Positions 1 through 9,177 of a stretch of 64,000 nt of DNA are shown piece by piece. Source of the DNA: 43-108 sp001915545 (lineage in GTDB: Bacteria > Bacteroidota > Bacteroidia > Bacteroidales > Bacteroidaceae); NCBI GenBank assembly GCA_902491215.1, contig CABUGV010000014.1, forward strand, positions 1-64,000, read 5' to 3'. A program made the position numbers and the translations under genes. The number at the start of each line of letters is the position of its first letter. Positions within the stretch are counted from its first letter, which is position 1. Under the pieces are notes generated by a model. It saw only the letters and a program-made list of their open reading frames with translations, did no database searches and was not told the origin of the DNA.

Positions 1-133
1 GCATTACCCGCTCTCAAGGATAAAGGCCAGGAACAGGAAGACGGAAATCCTTTGGATCTTCTTCGGAATACATACGGCAAATGCCGTACTGATGATAGAC
101 AAGATCAGAAACCGATCGGATAAAGCGGCATGA
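1..133 (+). CDS. possible 3' end of a plus-strand gene cut by the window edge
   Basis: Two plus-strand frames are open from the left edge: one stops with TAA at 121-123 (40 codons) and one with TGA at 131-133 (43 codons). The second contains a hydrophobic stretch, ILWIFFGIHTANAVLM, followed by a basic tail, which would fit the end of a transposase-like protein, but this is only an impression. A hairpin at 238-280 lies downstream, as expected after a gene end. Which frame is real cannot be decided from this fragment. Confidence 0.25.
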   Translation, partial: HYPLSRIKARNRKTEILWIFFGIHTANAVLMIDKIRNRSDKAA

Positions 134-237
134 CATGAATTTACAGACAGGATCAGAAGAGGTCATCAGACTTCTTCCGAAACGTCATGTCCAACAGATA
201 GGATTATATGAAAAAACACGGAAAATGGGCAATAATA

Positions 238-280
238 ATGGCACATAAAGTGATTATACTCTATCGACTTTATATGCCAT
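238..280 (+). terminator. hairpin, probable terminator of the truncated upstream gene
   Basis: Arms 238-251 and 267-280 pair over 14 bp with one mismatch around a 15-nt loop. The run ATTACTTTTT follows the right arm. Between here and the next gene at 511 I see only a second weak hairpin near 317-350 (GAATGTT / AACATTC). Confidence 0.4.
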
Positions 281-510
281 ATTACTTTTTAGGGACATTT
301 ACTGAATATCCCTAGTTAAGAATGTTGTTTATTTGTTGTAACATTCTCTTGAATCTCTTCTAACAGTCTTTGGCGTTTTCCTTATCATTTCTGCCTTCCA
401 TTGCATTAACAGGTGCAAGTTGTTGTGTGGGCAGATTTTCTTATGTATTATATAGGAAACGGTCCAAAGTTTTTGCTGTTGTTTTTTTATGTGCGTGTAT
501 GCACTTCGGC

Positions 511-774
511 TTACATTTGAGCCAGATCTTCCAAAATGGAATTGATGTCCTTGTCTAGGTCGTCATGCAGTTTCTTGTAGAATGCTTTTGTGCTTCCTGG
601 TTCTACGTGTGAAAGACGAGATATGTATTCGGCGTTTGCCTTCAGAATCTTGATCTGCAGTTCTCTTGCCTTTTCAGCATCCTGTCCGTTGAGTTCATTT
701 GCCAATGCTGCTACAGTCAGGTCCTGCATGATGTAGTTGATGGTCTTTTTGAGCCTTCTTTTTCCTTTAGCCAT
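511..774 (-). CDS. conserved small hypothetical protein
   Basis: This 87-residue protein has a basic N-terminus (MAKGKRRLKKTINYI) followed by sequence that reads as amphipathic helix, with an acidic end. It has no signal peptide, membrane segment or cysteine. The composition suggests a small helical cytosolic protein, possibly nucleic-acid associated because of the KGKRRLKK start, but that is inference. It is transcribed divergently from the PPi-phosphofructokinase gene. I do not recognise a characterised family. Confidence 0.7.
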   Translation of the reverse strand: MAKGKRRLKKTINYIMQDLTVAALANELNGQDAEKARELQIKILKANAEYISRLSHVEPGSTKAFYKKLHDDLDKDINSILEDLAQM

Positions 775-880
775 AATCTTTGTATTTTTATAATAGTTGT
801 TATGTGCAATAAAGATATGAATTTTTTATTAAATAGCGGCACGGTAAAGTGTTTTATGGAAAAATGTTGTAAAAAATCAC

Positions 881-888
881 TATCTTTG
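881..888 (+). promoter_or_regulatory. -7 box TATCTTTG upstream of pfp
   Basis: TATCTTTG matches the Bacteroidetes -7 consensus TAnnTTTG and lies 51 bp before the pfp start codon. No clean TTG is found 19-21 bp upstream (TGG is there instead), so only half of the promoter is supported. Confidence 0.4.
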
Positions 889-938
889 TATGGTTAAAAA
901 GTAAACTACCGATTAATTATAATTTTAAAATTAATTTT

Positions 939-2576
939 ATGGAAAAAAGTGCATTGCAGATCGCAAGAGCTGCTTATCAGCCTAAATTGCCAAAGGCCCT
1001 CAGAGGTGCCGTTAAGGTTAAAGAAGGTACGCCTACAGAATCAGTAGGTGATCAGGAAGAAATCAAGAAAATGTTCCCTAACACTTACGGTATGCCTGTA
1101 ATCGAGTTCGTACCAGGCGAAGCTGTAAGTCTTCCTCCTTTCAACGTAGGTGTAATTTTGTCTGGTGGTCAGGCTCCAGGCGGACACAATGTTATCTCTG
1201 GACTTTTCGACGGTATCAAGTCACTCAACCCTGATAGCCGTCTTTACGGATTCATCCTTGGTCCTGGCGGTCTTGTTGACCACAAGTACATGGAGCTCAC
1301 ATCTGACATCATCGACGAATACCGCAATACAGGTGGTTTCGACATCATCGGTTCTGGCCGTACAAAGCTTGAGAAGGTTGACCAGTTCGAGAGCGGTATA
1401 AAGATTATCCGCGAACTCGGAATTAAGGCTCTTGTGATTATCGGAGGTGATGATTCAAATACTAACGCATGCGTACTTGCTGAGTACTATGCTGCAAAGA
1501 ATTATGGTGTTCAGGTTATCGGTTGCCCTAAGACTATCGACGGTGACTTGAAGAACGACCAGATTGAGACTTCTTTCGGATTCGATACAGCTTGCAAGAC
1601 TTACAGCGAACTTATCGGTAACATACAGCGTGACTGCAACTCTGCACGCAAGTACTGGCACTTCATCAAACTTATGGGACGTTCTGCTTCTCATATCGCA
1701 TTGGAGTGTGCTCTGCAGTGCCAGCCAAACGTATGCCTCGTATCAGAGGAAGTTGAAGAGAAGAACATGTCTCTCGACCAGGTTGTAGGTATGATTGCTG
1801 ATGTAGTTGCAGCAAGAGCTGAAGAAGGAAACAACTTCGGTACAGTTCTTATTCCAGAAGGTTTGATTGAGTTTATCCCTGCAATCAAGAAACTCATCGC
1901 TGAGCTCAACGACGTTCTTGCTACAGACGAAGCTAAGGCTGTTGCACGCGAGAACCAGATCGACTACGTTAAGGCTCATCTTTCAGCAGAGAACCTTGCA
2001 ACATTCAACTCTCTTCCTGCAGATGTTGCTTCTCAGCTTGCACTCGACCGTGACCCGCACGGAAACGTACAGGTTTCACTTATTGAGACAGAGAAGCTTC
2101 TCTCACACATGGTTGGAGACAAGTTGGCACAGATGGCTGCAGAAGGAAAGTACAAAGGCAAGTTTGCTGCACAGCACCACTTCTTCGGATATGAAGGACG
2201 TTGCGCAGCTCCTTCAAACTACGATGCTGACTATTGCTATGCTCTCGGCTTCAACGCTTCACGTTTGATTGCTAACGGAAAGACTGGCTATATGTCAATC
2301 ATCAAGAACACTACTGCTCCAGCTGAAGAATGGATTGCAGGTGGTGTGCCTATCACAATGATGATGAACCTCGAGAAGAGAGCCGGCGAAATGAAGCCTG
2401 TAATCAGAAAGGCTCTTGTTAAGCTTGACGGTGCACCATTCAAGTTCTTCGCTTCTAAGCGTGATGAGTGGGCTAAGAATACTTGCTACATGTATCCAGG
2501 TCCAATCCAGTACTTCGGTCCTACAGAAGTTTGTGACCAGTCTACAATCACTTTGAAGCTCGAGCAGGGCAAATAA
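939..2576 (+). CDS. pfp: diphosphate--fructose-6-phosphate 1-phosphotransferase (PPi-PFK)
   Basis: The enzyme reversibly phosphorylates fructose 6-phosphate with pyrophosphate and so replaces or supplements ATP-PFK in glycolysis. At 545 residues it is the long form found in many Bacteroidetes and plants. The PFK motifs are in order: LSGGQAPGGHN near residue 77, IIGGDDSNTNA near 167, PKTIDGDLKN near 196, and KLMGRSASHIALE near 244. The second Asp of GGDDS and the Lys of PKTIDGD are the residues associated with PPi rather than ATP use. The start is the ATG 51 bp after a -7 box. A strong terminator follows at 2609-2644, so the gene is monocistronic. GC content and codon use look like a highly expressed gene. 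Confidence 0.96.
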   Translation: MEKSALQIARAAYQPKLPKALRGAVKVKEGTPTESVGDQEEIKKMFPNTYGMPVIEFVPGEAVSLPPFNVGVILSGGQAPGGHNVISGLFDGIKSLNPDSRLYGFILGPGGLVDHKYMELTSDIIDEYRNTGGFDIIGSGRTKLEKVDQFESGIKIIRELGIKALVIIGGDDSNTNACVLAEYYAAKNYGVQVIGCPKTIDGDLKNDQIETSFGFDTACKTYSELIGNIQRDCNSARKYWHFIKLMGRSASHIALECALQCQPNVCLVSEEVEEKNMSLDQVVGMIADVVAARAEEGNNFGTVLIPEGLIEFIPAIKKLIAELNDVLATDEAKAVARENQIDYVKAHLSAENLATFNSLPADVASQLALDRDPHGNVQVSLIETEKLLSHMVGDKLAQMAAEGKYKGKFAAQHHFFGYEGRCAAPSNYDADYCYALGFNASRLIANGKTGYMSIIKNTTAPAEEWIAGGVPITMMMNLEKRAGEMKPVIRKALVKLDGAPFKFFASKRDEWAKNTCYMYPGPIQYFGPTEVCDQSTITLKLEQGK

Positions 2577-2608
2577 TTGCATTTCCAGCCTTAATGGCTT
2601 ATGATACG

Positions 2609-2649
2609 GCAGTTCTCCGTACTTTGAATTGTACGGGGAACTGCATTTT
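2609..2649 (+). terminator. rho-independent terminator after pfp
   Basis: Arms GCAGTTCTCCGTAC (2609-2622) and GTACGGGGAACTGC (2631-2644) form a 14-bp stem with one G-U pair and an 8-nt loop, followed by ATTTTAT. Confidence 0.85.
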
Positions 2650-2736
2650 ATATGTTTTGAAGTTAAAGCGTTTTGTCAGTCAGTTTTTGCATACACTTGC
2701 ATTTTTATTTTTAAATCATTCAGCTACAAAGAAAAT

Positions 2737-3609
2737 ATGGCAGAAAAGAGCGGAAGTAGGGAGAAAAGGAATGTAGTCAGAGGTAAGCGTCCTGCTAGAA
2801 GCAGACGCCGTAGCTCCAGAGCCGGACGAAGTTGGTTCCACCGCATTCCTTCTTGGATTTTATGGGGGCTCATTGTCGTTGTAGCTGTGGTGTATGTATT
2901 CTTTTTCTATAAAACTTTTGTAGGTCCTTATTCGTTCAGATGGAAAGCGCTTTATGGCGACGTTGTATATCCGGCAGGAAAGGTTAGGGGACTCGATGTT
3001 TCGCATTATCAGAGCGAAATCAATTGGGAACTTCTGCGCAATGCCGACATACAAGGTGCTCCGGTTAGTTTTATTTTCATAAAGGCAACTGAAGGTGTGG
3101 ACATTCTTGATGAGAATTTCAATCTCAATTTCTACAAAGCCAAAGAAAGCGGAATATTGCGTGGTGCATACCATTTCTTCAGCACCAAAAGTCCATCGGA
3201 AAAACAAGCGGAATATTTCTGCAAGATGGTGCAGTTGGAACCTGGAGATTTGCCTCCTGTTCTTGATGTTGAAAATCTGGGAGTCTATAAGCCTGCTGAA
3301 CTTCGCCGTGAAGTATTGACGTGGATGAATATTGTTGAAAAGCATTACGGCGTGAAACCTATTCTCTATACATCTTATAAGTTCAAAACTTCTTATCTAA
3401 ATGATCCTGTGTTCGATCAGTATCCTTATTGGATAGCGCATTACTATGTAGACTCTTTGAGATACGAAGGTGAGTGGAAATTTTGGCAGCATACAGATGC
3501 TGGTCGTATTTCTGGTATAAACCAATATGTTGACGTGAATCTTTTCAACGGAACAAAAGATGAACTCATGGAGTTCTGTATAAAAGAGCCTGCTGATACG
3601 GTTAGATGA
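2737..3609 (+). CDS. membrane-anchored GH25 lysozyme-like muramidase
   Basis: This is a glycoside hydrolase family 25 protein that would cleave the MurNAc-GlcNAc bond of peptidoglycan. With the start at the ATG at 2737 it has 290 residues. The frame is open further upstream, but earlier starts would lie within or just after the pfp terminator. A very basic N-terminus (KRPARSRRRSSR) is followed by one transmembrane helix at about residues 39-58, giving type II topology with the enzyme in the periplasm. The GH25 landmarks are GLDVSHYQ, FIFIKATEG, RGAYHFF, the acidic pair in PVLDVEN, PYWIAHY and the final WQHTDAG...VDVNLFNG. The membrane anchor suggests a cell-wall remodelling role rather than a secreted bacteriolysin; this is inference. 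It converges with prmA. Confidence 0.9.
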   Translation: MAEKSGSREKRNVVRGKRPARSRRRSSRAGRSWFHRIPSWILWGLIVVVAVVYVFFFYKTFVGPYSFRWKALYGDVVYPAGKVRGLDVSHYQSEINWELLRNADIQGAPVSFIFIKATEGVDILDENFNLNFYKAKESGILRGAYHFFSTKSPSEKQAEYFCKMVQLEPGDLPPVLDVENLGVYKPAELRREVLTWMNIVEKHYGVKPILYTSYKFKTSYLNDPVFDQYPYWIAHYYVDSLRYEGEWKFWQHTDAGRISGINQYVDVNLFNGTKDELMEFCIKEPADTVR

Positions 3610-3721
3610 TACGCGTACGTCGCAGGCTCATGTTGATGCAGGTATTTCTTATAAATATGTATGCAACCACATGGGGCCGTACTCATTGTTTTTTTTGCTC
3701 TGTCTGTGTATATTGATATGA

Positions 3722-4567
3722 TTATCGTCTGACAAGCTCAAGCACAGTCCAATTGTTCTCTGAAAAAGAATTGACAACTGTTAAGCCAAGCGTCTCAGCA
3801 TGTTTGCTTATGTCGTCAGCATCTTCTGTGTAGAAACCGCTCAAGAGAATGTGTCCATTTTCTGCAAGTGCGGATACGTATTTCTCCAAATCGTTTATTA
3901 TTATATTCTTATGTATGTTGGCAAAAATATAATCGTATTTCTGCGATGTATTTATTGATGACGCATCACCGTGTATGATTGTATAATTTTCTATGCTGTT
4001 AAGGTTGCAGTTTTCCTCTGCGTTTTGTGTACTGAATTCGTCAATGTCTATGCCTGTGATGTGTGAAGCACCTTTGATAGATGCCGCTATGCCGAGAATG
4101 AAGGTTCCGCATCCCATATCGAGCACGTTTTTACCATTGAAATTTCTGCTTAGTATGATTCTTGTCAATTGTCTGGTCGTTTCATGACTTCCTGAGCCGA
4201 ACGACATTTTAGGGTTTATTGTGATGTCATATTTTAGCTTCGGCAGATCCTTGTGCATGGTGCTGTGTATTACGCAAAGGTCATCGATAATTATCGGTTT
4301 GAATCCGTTCTGTTCCCATTCGTAGTTCCAGTCCTTGTTTTCGGCATCAGTGGTGCTGAAATCAATTCTTACATCGCATATCGGAAATCCTTCTATTGTG
4401 TTTTCAATAAGTTCCTTGTCATATAGGTTCTTTTGTATATATCCTTCAATGCATGTGTCTGCATCGACAAAGCTTTCAAAGCCTGCATCTCCCATCATGA
4501 ATGACAGAATCTCTCTGTTTGCCGGAGTGTCCGGCATTATCTCGAATGTAACTTTGTAGTATTCCAT
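3722..4567 (-). CDS. prmA: ribosomal protein L11 methyltransferase
   Basis: PrmA is the cytoplasmic SAM-dependent enzyme that methylates ribosomal protein L11. The 281-residue protein has the expected N-terminal substrate-recognition domain (about 1-95) and a class I methyltransferase domain with motif I VLDMGCGTFILGIAA, GIDIDEFSTQNAEENC, and a post-motif YDYIFANIHKNII where the family has NI.. for substrate contact. Length is normal. A consensus promoter (TTG-N19-TATTTTTG, 4587-4616) lies just upstream. It is convergent with the GH25 gene and has no operon partner. Confidence 0.93.
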   Translation of the reverse strand: MEYYKVTFEIMPDTPANREILSFMMGDAGFESFVDADTCIEGYIQKNLYDKELIENTIEGFPICDVRIDFSTTDAENKDWNYEWEQNGFKPIIIDDLCVIHSTMHKDLPKLKYDITINPKMSFGSGSHETTRQLTRIILSRNFNGKNVLDMGCGTFILGIAASIKGASHITGIDIDEFSTQNAEENCNLNSIENYTIIHGDASSINTSQKYDYIFANIHKNIIINDLEKYVSALAENGHILLSGFYTEDADDISKHAETLGLTVVNSFSENNWTVLELVRR

Positions 4568-4586
4568 ATCAAGCAGTATTTTTTTG

Positions 4587-4616
4587 CAAAAATATGCACT
4601 TTATACATATTATCAA
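4587..4616 (-). promoter_or_regulatory. promoter of prmA (TTG-N19-TATTTTTG)
   Basis: Read on the minus strand, TTG (4616-4614) is followed after exactly 19 bases by TATTTTTG (4594-4587). This fits the Bacteroidetes -33/-7 promoter and sits about 20 bp before the prmA ATG. Confidence 0.65.
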
Positions 4617-4778
4617 AATATTGCATCGGGCTTGTCAGATTGCTTTTACCACTGATTTATCCAATATTTCCCTCTGCTTTTACCTTATTTAGATGTTGCA
4701 ATGTCCTATTCATAAACTAATTGTATATCTTTGTAAATATTAATACAATTGTATATCTCATTTTAACAAAGCAAGGTT

Positions 4779-5300
4779 ATGACAGACTTTAAAGATATTG
4801 TGAAGAAACGCAGAAGCATAAGGAAATTCAGTGATGAAAAGATTAGTGACGAGGACATGAAACTCATACTGAGAGCAGCTCTCATGTCGCCTACATCCAA
4901 GTCCTCACGTTCATGGCATTTCTATGTTGTCGATGATAAGCAGAAGTTGGCAGAAATATCCAAGTGCAAGTCTGCCGGAGCCGATTTTGTTGCTGAAGCA
5001 CAAGTTGCGGTAGTAGTTCTTGGCGATGCCGATGCTTCTGATGTTTGGATTGAAGATGCATCCATCGCTTCTGTAACTATGCAGTATCAGGCTACAGAAC
5101 TGGGCATCGGAAGCTGTTGGGCTCAGATCAGATGCCGCAATCGTGCAGACGGTGTTTCCGCAGATGATGTTTTGCGCGAGCTTCTCGGCTATCCTGCCAA
5201 CATGCACGCTCTTTCTGTCATTGCTTTCGGCTATCCGGCAATTGAGCGCAAGGAACAGGACGAGAGCAAACTTAAGTGGGATAATGTACATAGAATCTGA
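4779..5300 (+). CDS. nitroreductase-family FMN oxidoreductase
   Basis: This 173-residue protein belongs to the NfsA/FRase-like flavoprotein superfamily. Its N-terminus has the family pattern IVKKRRSIRKFSDEKI (FMN phosphate binding), then AALMSPTSKSSRSWHFYVV, and a central GIGSCWAQIR. Such enzymes reduce nitro or quinone compounds with NAD(P)H; the physiological substrate cannot be read from sequence. TATCTTTG at 4726-4733 is a likely -7 promoter box. The DUF2520 gene follows 44 bp downstream and may be cotranscribed. Confidence 0.88.
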   Translation: MTDFKDIVKKRRSIRKFSDEKISDEDMKLILRAALMSPTSKSSRSWHFYVVDDKQKLAEISKCKSAGADFVAEAQVAVVVLGDADASDVWIEDASIASVTMQYQATELGIGSCWAQIRCRNRADGVSADDVLRELLGYPANMHALSVIAFGYPAIERKEQDESKLKWDNVHRI

Positions 5301-5344
5301 TTTACATTTGTAAAACATCAATTTTTTCACTAAAACATTCAATC

Positions 5345-6115
5345 ATGAAGGCGGTATTTGTTGGAGCAGGTAATCTGGCTACAAATTTGGGAATGTCGTT
5401 GATGGCCAATGGTATAGATGTCGTTCAGGTATACAGTCGTACAGAAGATTCAGCATCTGCATTGTCCGAGAAACTTAAATGTGCGCATACTACAGATATT
5501 GATGAAGTCATATCCGATGCAGATATTTATTTCATTTCGGTAAAAGATTCCGTACTTGAATCTCTAGCATCGCGACTTCTGCACGGACGAGAGGACCGTC
5601 TTTTCGTTCATACCTCAGGCAGTATGCCCATGACAGCCTTACCTTTCAGCCATCGTGGAGTATTCTATCCGATGCAGACATTCTCTAAAAGCAAGATTGT
5701 AGATTTTTCCAACATTCCGATTTTCATCGAAGCCGATGACAGTGAAGACCTTAATAAACTCGATGCTTTGGCACACAAGCTTTCATCATCGGTTTATGTT
5801 CTCGACAGCTCGCGTCGCCGTTATCTGCATCTTTCCGCGGTCTTCTGCTGTAATTTCGTGAATCACTGCTATGCCGTTTCCGAAGACATCCTCAAATCCT
5901 GCGGTGTGCCGTTCGATGTCATGCTTCCGCTCATCGACGAAACATCGGCCAAGGTGCACACCATAAGCCCTAAGGACGCTCAAACTGGACCTGCTGTCAG
6001 ATACGACGAGAACGTCATTGCCAAGCATCTCGACCTTCTCGGCGACAAACCTGTATTTCAGGATATCTACCGTCTCATGTCCGACAGCATACACAAGATG
6101 TCTACCGGCGAATGA
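5345..6115 (+). CDS. Rossmann-fold NADP oxidoreductase-like protein with DUF2520
   Basis: The 256-residue protein begins with a dinucleotide-binding motif (VFVGAGNLATNLGMSL) typical of ProC/F420-dependent reductase-like folds. It ends with an all-helical DUF2520 domain, recognisable by RRYLHLSAVFCCNFVNHCYAVSEDIL. The natural reaction is not known to me. It heads a plus-strand run with the KdsC-like phosphatase and Maf genes, an arrangement familiar in Bacteroidales. Spacing to the next gene is 43 bp. Confidence 0.85.
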   Translation: MKAVFVGAGNLATNLGMSLMANGIDVVQVYSRTEDSASALSEKLKCAHTTDIDEVISDADIYFISVKDSVLESLASRLLHGREDRLFVHTSGSMPMTALPFSHRGVFYPMQTFSKSKIVDFSNIPIFIEADDSEDLNKLDALAHKLSSSVYVLDSSRRRYLHLSAVFCCNFVNHCYAVSEDILKSCGVPFDVMLPLIDETSAKVHTISPKDAQTGPAVRYDENVIAKHLDLLGDKPVFQDIYRLMSDSIHKMSTGE

Positions 6116-6158
6116 ATGCAGTTATGAATTTTTTGCTAACAATCAATTATTATAAGCT

Positions 6159-6677
6159 GTGATAAATTACGACCTAAAAAAAATACGTGCAATGTTCTTC
6201 GATGTCGATGGAGTGCTCAGCTGTGAAACCATATCGCTCAGTCCCGACAGCGGTCCTATGCGTACTGTGAACATCAAGGACGGTTATGCCATGCAGCATG
6301 CCGTCAAGTGCGGACTTATTCTTGCCATAATTTCCGGTGGAACATCTGAAGCTACCCGCAGACGCTACGAAGGACTCGGATTGAAGGACATCGTTCTCGG
6401 TGCATCTGTCAAGATACATTCCTATGAAGAACTTTGCCGTAAATATAACCTGAAGGATGAGGAAGTGCTTTATATGGGTGATGATATTCCTGATTATGAA
6501 GTGCTCACACGTTGTGGACTTCCTTGTTGTCCGTCAGACGCATGCAGTGAAGTAAAGTCGGTTTCCAAATATATTTCACCCATGCGTGGTGGCATGGGAT
6601 GCGTGCGCGATGTCATCGAGCAGGTTCTCAAATGCCAAGATCTGTGGATGCATAATTCCAAAGCCTTCGGATGGTAA
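6159..6677 (+). CDS. KdsC-like HAD phosphatase (3-deoxy-D-manno-octulosonate 8-phosphate phosphatase)
   Basis: Members of this HAD subfamily hydrolyse KDO 8-phosphate to KDO for lipopolysaccharide inner-core synthesis. The 172-residue length is typical of the cap-less KdsC type. Motif I is FFDVDGVLS, motif II is ISGGTS, and motif III/IV is LYMGDDIPDYEVLTRCGLPCCP, followed by the C-terminal RGGMGCVRDVIE that closes the active site in KdsC tetramers. The start used is GTG at 6159. The ATG at 6192 would remove the strand leading into motif I, so GTG is preferred. It lies between the DUF2520 and maf genes. Confidence 0.85.
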   Translation: MINYDLKKIRAMFFDVDGVLSCETISLSPDSGPMRTVNIKDGYAMQHAVKCGLILAIISGGTSEATRRRYEGLGLKDIVLGASVKIHSYEELCRKYNLKDEEVLYMGDDIPDYEVLTRCGLPCCPSDACSEVKSVSKYISPMRGGMGCVRDVIEQVLKCQDLWMHNSKAFGW

Positions 6678-6738
6678 AGCGTATTCGTGACATATCAATA
6701 TGTGATTAACTGCAATAAAACAAAATAGTAAAAGAAAG

Positions 6739-7323
6739 ATGCTTGACAACTTGAAGAAATACAGAATCGTATTGGCGAGCAATTCGCCAAGAAGAAAAGA
6801 ACTGCTCGCCGGTCTCGGACTTGAATTCACGGTGCGCACAAAATCTGGCATTGACGAATCATATCCGTCTACACTTGTTGGCGATGAGATACCGCAGTAC
6901 ATATCAAAGAAGAAATCCGATGCCTATCTACCCGAGCTTGCAGATGATGAACTTATGATTACTGCCGACACAATTGTGTATTGCGACGGCCAGGTACTTG
7001 GTAAGCCAAAGGATGCCGCTGATGCCAAAAGAATGCTCCGTATGCTCAGCGGTAAAACTCATGATGTCATTACAGGCGTCAGCATTACAACCAAGTCGCT
7101 TCAGCATATTTTTGCCGTGACGAGCAAAGTCCGTTTTGCATCGCTTTCCGATGATGAGATTGATTACTATGTAACCAACTACAGCCCTTTCGACAAAGCC
7201 GGCGCATACGGCATCCAGGAGTGGATTGGATTTATAGCTGTTGAAGGCCTCGAAGGTTCATACTTCAATGTCATGGGACTTCCTGTACAGCGTTTATACA
7301 GCGAGCTCAAGAAAATACAGTAA
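6739..7323 (+). CDS. maf: Maf-like nucleoside triphosphate pyrophosphatase
   Basis: Maf proteins hydrolyse non-canonical or pyrimidine nucleoside triphosphates (dTTP/UTP in the YhdE group) to monophosphates. The 194-residue protein starts with VLASNSPRRKELLAGLG, the signature nucleotide-binding loop. It carries ADTIVYCDGQVLGKP, LSGKTHDVITGV and YGIQEWIG...GSYFNVMGLP, the three other conserved blocks. It is 61 bp after the KdsC-like gene and 34 bp before glf, consistent with one transcript. Confidence 0.93.
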   Translation: MLDNLKKYRIVLASNSPRRKELLAGLGLEFTVRTKSGIDESYPSTLVGDEIPQYISKKKSDAYLPELADDELMITADTIVYCDGQVLGKPKDAADAKRMLRMLSGKTHDVITGVSITTKSLQHIFAVTSKVRFASLSDDEIDYYVTNYSPFDKAGAYGIQEWIGFIAVEGLEGSYFNVMGLPVQRLYSELKKIQ

Positions 7324-7357
7324 GGGGTAACTTTCAGAAAATCAAATATATGCTATT

Positions 7358-8485
7358 ATGACTTACGATTATCTTATTGTCGGTTCAGGACTTTTCGGTG
7401 CAGTCTTTGCTTATCGTGCAAAGAACGCAGGTAAGAAAGTTCTGGTAATTGAGAAGCGCCGGCACGTTGGGGGAAATATCTATTGCGAGAAGGTTGAAGG
7501 TATTAATGTCCACAAGTACGGTGCACATATATTTCACACCAACAATCGCCAGACGTGGGATTTTGTAAATTCCTTGGTCGAGTTCAACCGATATACCAAT
7601 TCGCCTGTTGCAAACTACAAAGGTGAACTCTATAACCTCCCTTTCAACATGAATACGTTTCATCAGATGTGGGGAGTTATTACACCTGGAGAAGCTATGG
7701 CAAAAATCGGAGAACAGCGTGCACTTGTGCTTGATGCCATGCGTGCTGAAGGCATCAGCGAGCCTCGCAACCTTGAAGAGCAGGCACGATTGCTTATCGG
7801 CAATGACATATACGAAAAGCTCATAAAAGGTTACACCGAGAAACAGTGGGGACGCAAATGTTCAGAACTTCCACCGTTCATCATAAAGAGATTGCCGGTA
7901 CGCTTTGTTTATGACAATAATTATTTCAACGCCAAGTATCAGGGAATACCTGTTGGTGGATATAATGTTCTTATCGACAGACTCTTAGAAGGCATTGAAG
8001 TACGTACTTCTACAGATTATCTTGCTGACCGTGAATACTGGAACAGCATTGCCGATAAGGTTCTTTTCACCGGACCTATAGATGCATATTTCGATTATTG
8101 CTACGGCAAACTCGATTATCGCACGGTACGTTTTGAAATGGAAGTTATGGACACAAGCAATTATCAAGGAAATGCGGTAGTCAATTTCACTGATTCTGAA
8201 ACTCCATATACACGAGTAATTGAGCACAAGCATTTTGAGTCTTTCGGCGATGATGTCTATGCAAATCCGAAGACTGTAGTGAGTCGCGAGTTTTCAGTAG
8301 AGTGGAGTGAGGGACTTGAACCTTACTATCCGGTAAATGATTCGCACAATAATCTTCTTTATTCAAAGTATCGCAGTTTGGCCGACAATGAGCGCCATAC
8401 TATTTTCGGAGGACGCCTTGCTGAGTACAAGTATTACGATATGGACAAGATTGTTGAGCTTGCCTTTGATATGCCTTTGGAGTGA
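7358..8485 (+). CDS. glf: UDP-galactopyranose mutase
   Basis: Glf interconverts UDP-galactopyranose and UDP-galactofuranose, supplying galactofuranose to surface polysaccharides. The 375-residue flavoenzyme opens with the FAD-binding motif LIVGSGLFGAVFAYRAK and VIEKRRHVGGNIY. It continues with VHKYGAHIFHTNN and the family block YTEKQWGRKCSELP, and ends with a normal C-terminal FAD region (FGGRLAEYKYYDMD). It is the last gene of the run that begins at 5345 and is followed by a 17-bp perfect-stem terminator. Confidence 0.96.
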   Translation: MTYDYLIVGSGLFGAVFAYRAKNAGKKVLVIEKRRHVGGNIYCEKVEGINVHKYGAHIFHTNNRQTWDFVNSLVEFNRYTNSPVANYKGELYNLPFNMNTFHQMWGVITPGEAMAKIGEQRALVLDAMRAEGISEPRNLEEQARLLIGNDIYEKLIKGYTEKQWGRKCSELPPFIIKRLPVRFVYDNNYFNAKYQGIPVGGYNVLIDRLLEGIEVRTSTDYLADREYWNSIADKVLFTGPIDAYFDYCYGKLDYRTVRFEMEVMDTSNYQGNAVVNFTDSETPYTRVIEHKHFESFGDDVYANPKTVVSREFSVEWSEGLEPYYPVNDSHNNLLYSKYRSLADNERHTIFGGRLAEYKYYDMDKIVELAFDMPLE

Positions 8486-8541
8486 TGGGGCATTTTGCAC
8501 TGAAATTCCATCATTGCAACTAAGCTTCAATTTGAAATACA

Positions 8542-8596
8542 AAAAATCAGCCCTCGAAATAACTGAACACGCAGTTTTCTTCGAGGGCTGATTTTT
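8542..8596. terminator. bidirectional terminator between glf and the tyrosine phosphatase gene
   Basis: The arms 8542-8558 and 8580-8596 are perfect 17-base reverse complements (AAAAATCAGCCCTCGAA and its complement) around a 21-nt loop. The A-run on the left and T-run on the right give a U-tract on both strands, serving the two convergent genes. Confidence 0.9.
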
Positions 8597-8620
8597 ATTA
8601 TTGGGTTATGGTGATGCCGT

Positions 8621-9100
8621 TCATTCTTCAATATCTTTCATGACACCTTCAAGTAAACCTCCGCATGCATCTTCCAGGATTTCTATTACATTTTCAAATC
8701 CCTGTGCACCTCCGTAGTATGGATCAGGAACATGATCGATGACCTTTGTACGGCAAAAGTCTGTCATTCTGACAATTTTCTTTTCCTCATCAATTCCCGG
8801 AGCCATCTGCATCAGTTTGTCGATGTTGCTGTCATCCATGCCGACAATCAGGTCGAACGTATAGAAGTCATCAGTTTTTACAGGTCTCGAAAGGTGATTG
8901 ATCGAATATCCGTGCCTTCTTGCATGGCTTCTCATTCTTTCATCAGCGTTTTCGCCCTCATGATAGCTTATGAGTCCTGCCGAATCAACCTTTATCTTGT
9001 TCTGCATCCCCGCCTTGTACACCATATCTCTCATGATGGTTTCAGCCATTGGCGACCGGCATATATTTCCAAGGCAGATGAACAATATCTTTTTTTCCAT
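8621..9100 (-). CDS. low-molecular-weight protein-tyrosine-phosphatase
   Basis: The 159-residue protein has the LMW-PTP P-loop near the N-terminus, FICLGNICRSPMAE (C-x5-R with nucleophilic Cys and phosphate-binding Arg), and the general-acid motif DPYYGG near residue 127. These enzymes dephosphorylate tyrosine kinases that control exopolysaccharide assembly, or arginine phosphates in some relatives; the partner here is unknown. It converges with glf. A helical acidic C-terminus completes the normal length. Confidence 0.93.
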   Translation of the reverse strand: MEKKILFICLGNICRSPMAETIMRDMVYKAGMQNKIKVDSAGLISYHEGENADERMRSHARRHGYSINHLSRPVKTDDFYTFDLIVGMDDSNIDKLMQMAPGIDEEKKIVRMTDFCRTKVIDHVPDPYYGGAQGFENVIEILEDACGGLLEGVMKDIEE

Positions 9101-9177
9101 AAAGCAGTTTTCTGTTTTATTATTCTCGTTTAAGTGTCGTGGATAATTGATGCCGTTGCATCAGTGCCTCAACCTAA

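Noticed and set aside
370..558. 62-codon plus-strand frame overlapping the end of the small minus-strand gene
   Set aside because: No family resemblance, it overlaps the better supported 87-residue gene, and no promoter is visible.
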